Assembly: GCA_016926315.1 (NCBI GenBank)
Contig: JAFGOU010000251.1
Coordinates: forward strand, 1-10,722
Origin: Chitinispirillaceae bacterium
GTDB taxonomy: Bacteria > Fibrobacterota > Chitinivibrionia > Chitinivibrionales > Chitinispirillaceae
DNA length: 10,722 nt
Reading direction: 5' to 3'
The notes beneath the pieces were generated by a model. It searched no databases. It was not told where the DNA came from and saw only the letters and a program-made list of their open reading frames with translations. A program made the position numbers and the translations under genes. This document shows positions 7,041-10,722 of this stretch, piece after piece. Position 1 is the first letter of the stretch; each line of letters starts with the position of its first letter.

Positions 7041-7769
7041 ATGTTTTCAAAGAATGGCACGTTTATACTTTCCGGCATAGCCATCCTGCTGCTGTCTGCA
7101 TCCATGAGCCTTCCACGCGCCGAGGGTTCCCTGACCGTTAAAACATCCCCGGAAGGGATCGAGGTCTGGCTCGACAGCCGTTTTATCGGTCTCTCCCCGA
7201 TCGTCGGGAAAAAAATCAAGGCGGGCCGTTACCTGCTCAAGCTCGTCGATCCGTCGCAACATTCAAGCATGAACGAGGAGGTCCTGATCATCGCCAATGA
7301 GGAGACGGTGGTGGAACGCACCATCACCTCAAAGTTCGGAAGCCTCAGGGTCACCTCCGAGCCCGAAGGGGCAGAGGTCTCGATTGCCACGGAACTCGGG
7401 AAGACACCGCTTACCAACGATTTCATGAACCCCGGACGGTATCGGCTTGAACTGCGCCCCTATCATTCCCGTTATTCACCAAAAGTGACCGAAGTGACCA
7501 TAACCAGGGGTGAAACCGTCACCATCAATGAAACGCTCACCAAACAGACCTTTTTCACCAGGAAGAACATTGCCGCACTCTGTCTTACCGCCGGTACGGC
7601 GGGCGGATTCGTCTGGGGACTTATTGAACAGGGTAATTACAAGTCTTTTAAGGACCGGACACCCCGGGAGCCGGCAAACAGGATCAACGGGGCTTCACTC
7701 AACCGTACGCTCGGTCTTATCATCGGCTCGACCTGTGTTGTCGGGCTGGGCATCATCGCACTGTTCTGA
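7041..7769 (+). CDS. Exported PEGA-domain protein with two C-terminal membrane segments
   Basis: PEGA domains are small beta-rich extracytoplasmic modules, often found in surface proteins and in sensory parts of Ser/Thr kinases. This 242-residue product has an N-terminal hydrophobic segment at about 8-24, probably a signal peptide. Two PEGA repeats follow: GSLTVKTSPEGIEVWLD opens the first at 29 and GSLRVTSEPEGAEVSI the second at 100. Each ends in a GRYxLxL strand (62-68 and 132-138). Two hydrophobic stretches at about 176-195 and 223-242 suggest membrane hairpin anchoring. ATG 7041 is preferred because GGAG lies six bases upstream. The kinase gene follows after 12 bases, which indicates one transcript and probably a shared process. 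The role is not known; surface scaffold or sensor partner of the kinase are inferences. Confidence 0.85.
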   Translation: MFSKNGTFILSGIAILLLSASMSLPRAEGSLTVKTSPEGIEVWLDSRFIGLSPIVGKKIKAGRYLLKLVDPSQHSSMNEEVLIIANEETVVERTITSKFGSLRVTSEPEGAEVSIATELGKTPLTNDFMNPGRYRLELRPYHSRYSPKVTEVTITRGETVTINETLTKQTFFTRKNIAALCLTAGTAGGFVWGLIEQGNYKSFKDRTPREPANRINGASLNRTLGLIIGSTCVVGLGIIALF

Positions 7770-7781
7770 TCTTTACAACGT

Positions 7782-9830
7782 ATGGAAAAAAACAACAATA
7801 ATCAGGATACCGGTTCCCGGCAAAAGCCTCCTGTCGATAAAACTTTTGTTGAAGGAAGCGAGCAGCAGTCCGCTCGTTCTCCACTCCAGGCAGGAATCCG
7901 ACTTGACGCCTCTAATGCAGGCGTGTCTAATCCCTATACCAAGGTGGGGATGAAGGAAATCAGCGACGTATCCCAGCTCCCCTCGGGCAACGACCAGATT
8001 CCGCTCGGGTCAGGCACGGTTGTCGGGGTCCTCGGCTCCGGCGGCATGGCACGGGTATATAAAATCTGGAATGAAAAGCTTGAGGTACACCGTGCCGTTA
8101 AAATTCTTCTGCCCACCCAGCAGAAGGACCTGAAAAACCGATTCGAAACCGAAGCGAAAATCACGGCAAAACTGCACCATCCCAACATTGTCGAAATCTA
8201 TGCCGTCGGGGATTGGAAAGGATTGCCCTTTCTTGAAATGGAATATATCGACGGCGATTCGCTCGAGGCGCTCATTGTCCGATACGGCAAGCTCCCCCAT
8301 TCGGTCTGCAGCGCCATCGCCATTTTCATCGCCCGCGCCCTCGTCTATGCGCACGGCCAGGAATTTCTGATTTATGGGAAAAATTATCACGGAGTGATCC
8401 ATCGCGACCTAAAACCCGCCAACATCATGATCGCCGGCAACGGCGACGTCAAGCTCATGGATTTCGGCATCGCGCGGCCGACCGAAGCGAGTCTGCATAC
8501 CGTTGAAGGGAATATCGTGGGAACCATGCAGTACCTTTCGCCCGAGCAGATCGACGGCGTGGACATCGATGCGCGCACCGATCTTTACTCTTTCGGCGCC
8601 ATTCTCTACGAAATGCTTACCGGTACCAAGACGTTTCCCCAGGAAACCATTACCAACCTGATGAAGAAAAAAATCGTCAACGAGTACCGCAAATTTTCCG
8701 ATTTTAATTTTCCGATCGCGCCGGGACTCGTCAAAATCACCCAGAAATGCCTTCAGTCATCAAAAGAAAGCCGCTACCCGGCCGCATCGGCGCTCCTCAA
8801 GGACCTCGAATCGGTCCACAAGTCGCTGACCATCGACGAGCCGGCCCTGATCCTGCATAATTACCTCAAAGACCCGGCAACCTTCAACGATCCGGCGCAC
8901 ACGAAGATTTTCCGGCTCCCCTTTGCAAATCCCCGGTTCAGGCGGCTCCTCCTGCCCGTTTCGGTGATCGGTCTTGCCCTGGCGATAGCCGCGACGTTCG
9001 CCTTTATCCTGGTCACGAAAAAACCGTCACTGGAGCAGTCTGCCGAAACGAAACCGTCGCTTGAAACCGCAACGAACCAAACAGCGACCGTGGCGCAACA
9101 GACCGGCGCAGCCGTGCCGCAGACTTCGACAATCGACGCAAGCGAGCTTACCCCCCTTCCCGGCGGGACGACCGCCCAAACCGCTGTCGAACCTCCCCCG
9201 CGCCCTCCGGTCGTCAAAAATCGACCGGTATCACCAACCGTCAAGATTCCCCGCACGTCGGTAAGCCCGAAAGACGACCCGGCGGCAGGCGATAAAGGGG
9301 CTTTGTCGGTGGATAAGCTCGCCGCGAAATACGGCACCGGCGACCTTCTTGAGATCGGACGGAGCGCTCTTAAATCTGGAAAAAGCGCTGATGCGATCTT
9401 TGCCCTTGAAAAAATGGGCGACAACGTCGGTGACCAGAAAATGAAAACTCTTCTGCTTTTTGAAGCCTATGTCGAAGCCGGCCGCACCAAAGACGGTCTT
9501 TTTATCGCTACCAGCCAGACGATCACCGACGCCCAGTTCGATTATCTGTGCGGACGACTTCACCAGGCGCTCAACAAACATGAATCCGCCCTTGATTATT
9601 ACGAAAAAGCACTGACCAGGCCTTCGATCGTCCGCAGCCGCAACGAGATACGGAACGATGCAATGTATTATTCAGCGCTTATCCGCAGCGACCGGTACCG
9701 TAAAAATCCTGGCCCCGACAACAGGGTCCAGGTCGAAAACGCATGGAATGTCGTCAAAAGGCTCTACGGCGCCTCCCCCGACCATTCCCGCTTCCGCCAG
9801 GCGCAGAGCGAACTCTCGCTGATCCAGTAA
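7782..9830 (+). CDS. Transmembrane Hanks-type serine/threonine protein kinase with extracytoplasmic TPR-like region
   Basis: This protein should transfer phosphate from ATP to Ser/Thr residues of cytoplasmic targets. In the 682 residues, an 80-residue basic/polar N-terminal tail precedes the kinase domain. The glycine loop is GVLGSGGMARVY (82-93), the ATP lysine K107 in AVKIL, the likely helix-C glutamate E124, the catalytic loop HRDLKPAN (207-214), DFG 227-229 and SPE 253-255. All key catalytic residues are present, so it should be active. An insertion of about ten residues (around 192-203) sits just before the HRD motif. One membrane helix lies at about 389-411, followed by a Pro/Thr-rich linker to about 500 and a helical TPR-like region (about 515-615) predicted outside the cytoplasm. 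KPSLE occurs twice (414-418, 424-428). No clear Shine-Dalgarno is seen, so translation may be coupled to the PEGA gene 12 bases upstream. T6SS control, as for PpkA, is an inference from position and topology. Confidence 0.93.
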   Translation: MEKNNNNQDTGSRQKPPVDKTFVEGSEQQSARSPLQAGIRLDASNAGVSNPYTKVGMKEISDVSQLPSGNDQIPLGSGTVVGVLGSGGMARVYKIWNEKLEVHRAVKILLPTQQKDLKNRFETEAKITAKLHHPNIVEIYAVGDWKGLPFLEMEYIDGDSLEALIVRYGKLPHSVCSAIAIFIARALVYAHGQEFLIYGKNYHGVIHRDLKPANIMIAGNGDVKLMDFGIARPTEASLHTVEGNIVGTMQYLSPEQIDGVDIDARTDLYSFGAILYEMLTGTKTFPQETITNLMKKKIVNEYRKFSDFNFPIAPGLVKITQKCLQSSKESRYPAASALLKDLESVHKSLTIDEPALILHNYLKDPATFNDPAHTKIFRLPFANPRFRRLLLPVSVIGLALAIAATFAFILVTKKPSLEQSAETKPSLETATNQTATVAQQTGAAVPQTSTIDASELTPLPGGTTAQTAVEPPPRPPVVKNRPVSPTVKIPRTSVSPKDDPAAGDKGALSVDKLAAKYGTGDLLEIGRSALKSGKSADAIFALEKMGDNVGDQKMKTLLLFEAYVEAGRTKDGLFIATSQTITDAQFDYLCGRLHQALNKHESALDYYEKALTRPSIVRSRNEIRNDAMYYSALIRSDRYRKNPGPDNRVQVENAWNVVKRLYGASPDHSRFRQAQSELSLIQ

Positions 9831-9861
9831 AAGAACGGACGTCCACGCACGCTGGTAACCC

Positions 9862-10722
9862 ATGGAAACAGCGACTCAGCTTGCCTTGCCGCTCTTTGAC
9901 GAGCCGTCCTTCGAAGAATTGTTAAAGCAGAGGTCCCTGCTCGAGCTCGTATCGGTCACGCTGCATCCGCGGCTCAGGCGCGGCTGGCAGGTAAAGATGG
10001 ATCCGCGTTCCGGCCGGCGCCTGCTTCTTGTCCCGGCGGTACTGGCCGATGCTCCTGCTGCTGTTAAAAATGCGCTCATTGAATGGGCGCTCCTTCCCTG
10101 GCGCCAGAAGCGGCGGCATGAAAAAGCATTGCTCGTCAATAAAAAAGAGCTCGAAAGGGTGATCTGGCGCCATCTGGATTCCCGAACCGGAATGCCGACC
10201 CGGACCACCCGCTTTGATCCGGAGCGTATCGCCGGAAAAACACACGGCAGGAGGCACGACCTCCGGGAAGTCTTCGATTCTGTCAATAAAACGCATTTCG
10301 GGGGAACGCTCTCCTCCCTGCTTCGCTGGGGCCCTTCCCTGTCGAAAACGTCCCACCACATGATAAAAACCGACCGGGCGGGAAATACGCTCAATCTCAT
10401 CACCATCGCCGGAGTCTACAATCACGCTGCGGTCCCGCAATTCGCCATCGAAGCCGTCATGTACCATGAAATGCTGCATATCGCCATCCCTCCGTGGAAA
10501 AAAAAAGGGCGACGGGTCGTCCATGGGGCCGCGTTTAAAAAAGCGGAACAGTCCTTCCCCGGTTACCAGCAGTGGCGGACCTGGGAACGGACCGTGCTTC
10601 CCGGGCTACTGGGCCGAAAACGGTTCCGATTTGAGTCAGCGCTGCGGAGTGAAAATTTTTCGCACCTAAGGGCGCAGCGCTGTGCCTTTGATTTTCCCCT
10701 GTTTGTTCATTACCTCTGGACG
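9862..10722 (+). CDS. SprT-like zinc metallopeptidase, open at the window end
   Basis: SprT-family proteins are zinc metallopeptidases or relatives of the DNA-protein crosslink protease SPRTN. In the 287 visible residues the zinc site is HEMLH (202-206) with a third ligand candidate H221 in HGAAF. VFDSVNKTHFGG (137-148) marks the start of the core. An in-frame TAA lies one codon before ATG 9862, so this is the first possible start; its Shine-Dalgarno is weak. It lies 31 bases after the kinase and may share its transcript. The N-terminal 130 residues are longer than in short bacterial SprT. They contain a segment (LLLVPAVLADAPAAVKNALI, 54-73) that resembles the helix region before HExxH but lacks its histidines. 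The frame is still open at the window edge. After about 245 the sequence is less convincing as SprT, so the natural end could lie earlier if a frameshift exists. Confidence 0.8.
   Translation, partial: METATQLALPLFDEPSFEELLKQRSLLELVSVTLHPRLRRGWQVKMDPRSGRRLLLVPAVLADAPAAVKNALIEWALLPWRQKRRHEKALLVNKKELERVIWRHLDSRTGMPTRTTRFDPERIAGKTHGRRHDLREVFDSVNKTHFGGTLSSLLRWGPSLSKTSHHMIKTDRAGNTLNLITIAGVYNHAAVPQFAIEAVMYHEMLHIAIPPWKKKGRRVVHGAAFKKAEQSFPGYQQWRTWERTVLPGLLGRKRFRFESALRSENFSHLRAQRCAFDFPLFVHYLWT
10637..10682 (+). repeat. Perfect 10-base inverted repeat with nested AT-rich stem
   Basis: CAGCGCTGCG at 10637-10646 is the exact reverse complement of CGCAGCGCTG at 10673-10682. Between them GTGAAAA and TTTTCGCAC give a second, imperfect stem. 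Both arms contain the self-palindrome CAGCGCTG. The structure lies inside the open frame of the SprT-like gene. It could be a strong RNA hairpin, a protein site or chance in GC-rich coding DNA. No T-run follows, so it is not a classical terminator. Confidence 0.5.

Noticed and set aside
9024..9064. KPSLE duplication in the kinase linker as a repeat array
   Set aside because: Only two short copies occur in a low-complexity Pro/Thr-rich linker, too little for a repeat family.
9922..10524. Open frame of 200 codons on the minus strand
   Set aside because: It is antisense to the SprT-like gene, whose HExxH motif and core are convincing.

Overview
The window looks like chromosomal DNA from a diderm (Gram-negative) bacterium. 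It encodes three core parts of a type VI secretion system (T6SS): TssK, TssL and TssM. It also holds an exported PEGA-domain protein beside a eukaryotic-type serine/threonine kinase. The sequences are divergent from the familiar proteobacterial versions: TssM has altered GTPase-type motifs and no TssJ gene sits beside tssK. This suggests a lineage outside the well-studied Proteobacteria, but the taxon cannot be named from the sequence alone. The DNA is moderately GC-rich and gene-dense, with SD-preceded GTG starts in at least two genes. No rRNA, tRNA, insertion sequence or CRISPR array was seen, and no stretch above 300 bases lacks a gene.

Layout. (1) 1-407, minus: N-terminal part of a LarE-type PP-loop sulfur transferase, cut by the window edge. 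(2) 408-604: divergent intergenic region with a good sigma70-like promoter facing right. (3) 605-1063, plus: small gene of unknown function, convergent with tssM. (4) 6869 down to 1078, minus: tssK-tssL-tssM, one apparent operon with a recognisable promoter at 6931-6959. (5) 6870-7040: divergent control region with several inverted repeats, one overlapping the ribosome binding site of the next gene. (6) 7041-7769 and 7782-9830, plus: exported two-PEGA-domain membrane protein and a transmembrane Ser/Thr kinase, 12 bases apart. (7) 9862 to the window end, plus: SprT-like zinc metallopeptidase, still open at the edge.

How the genes may work together. TssL and TssM form the inner-membrane part of the T6SS envelope complex, and TssK links that complex to the baseplate. 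In some T6SSs a transmembrane Ser/Thr kinase (PpkA) controls assembly by threonine phosphorylation. The kinase here has that general topology (cytoplasmic kinase, one membrane helix, extracytoplasmic C-terminus) and is paired with an exported PEGA protein, all divergent from the tss operon. A local kinase-based control module for this T6SS is therefore a reasonable hypothesis, but it rests on position and topology only. The SprT-like protein appears to carry a second, catalytically empty SprT-like half in its N-terminal region, the most unusual protein feature seen here.
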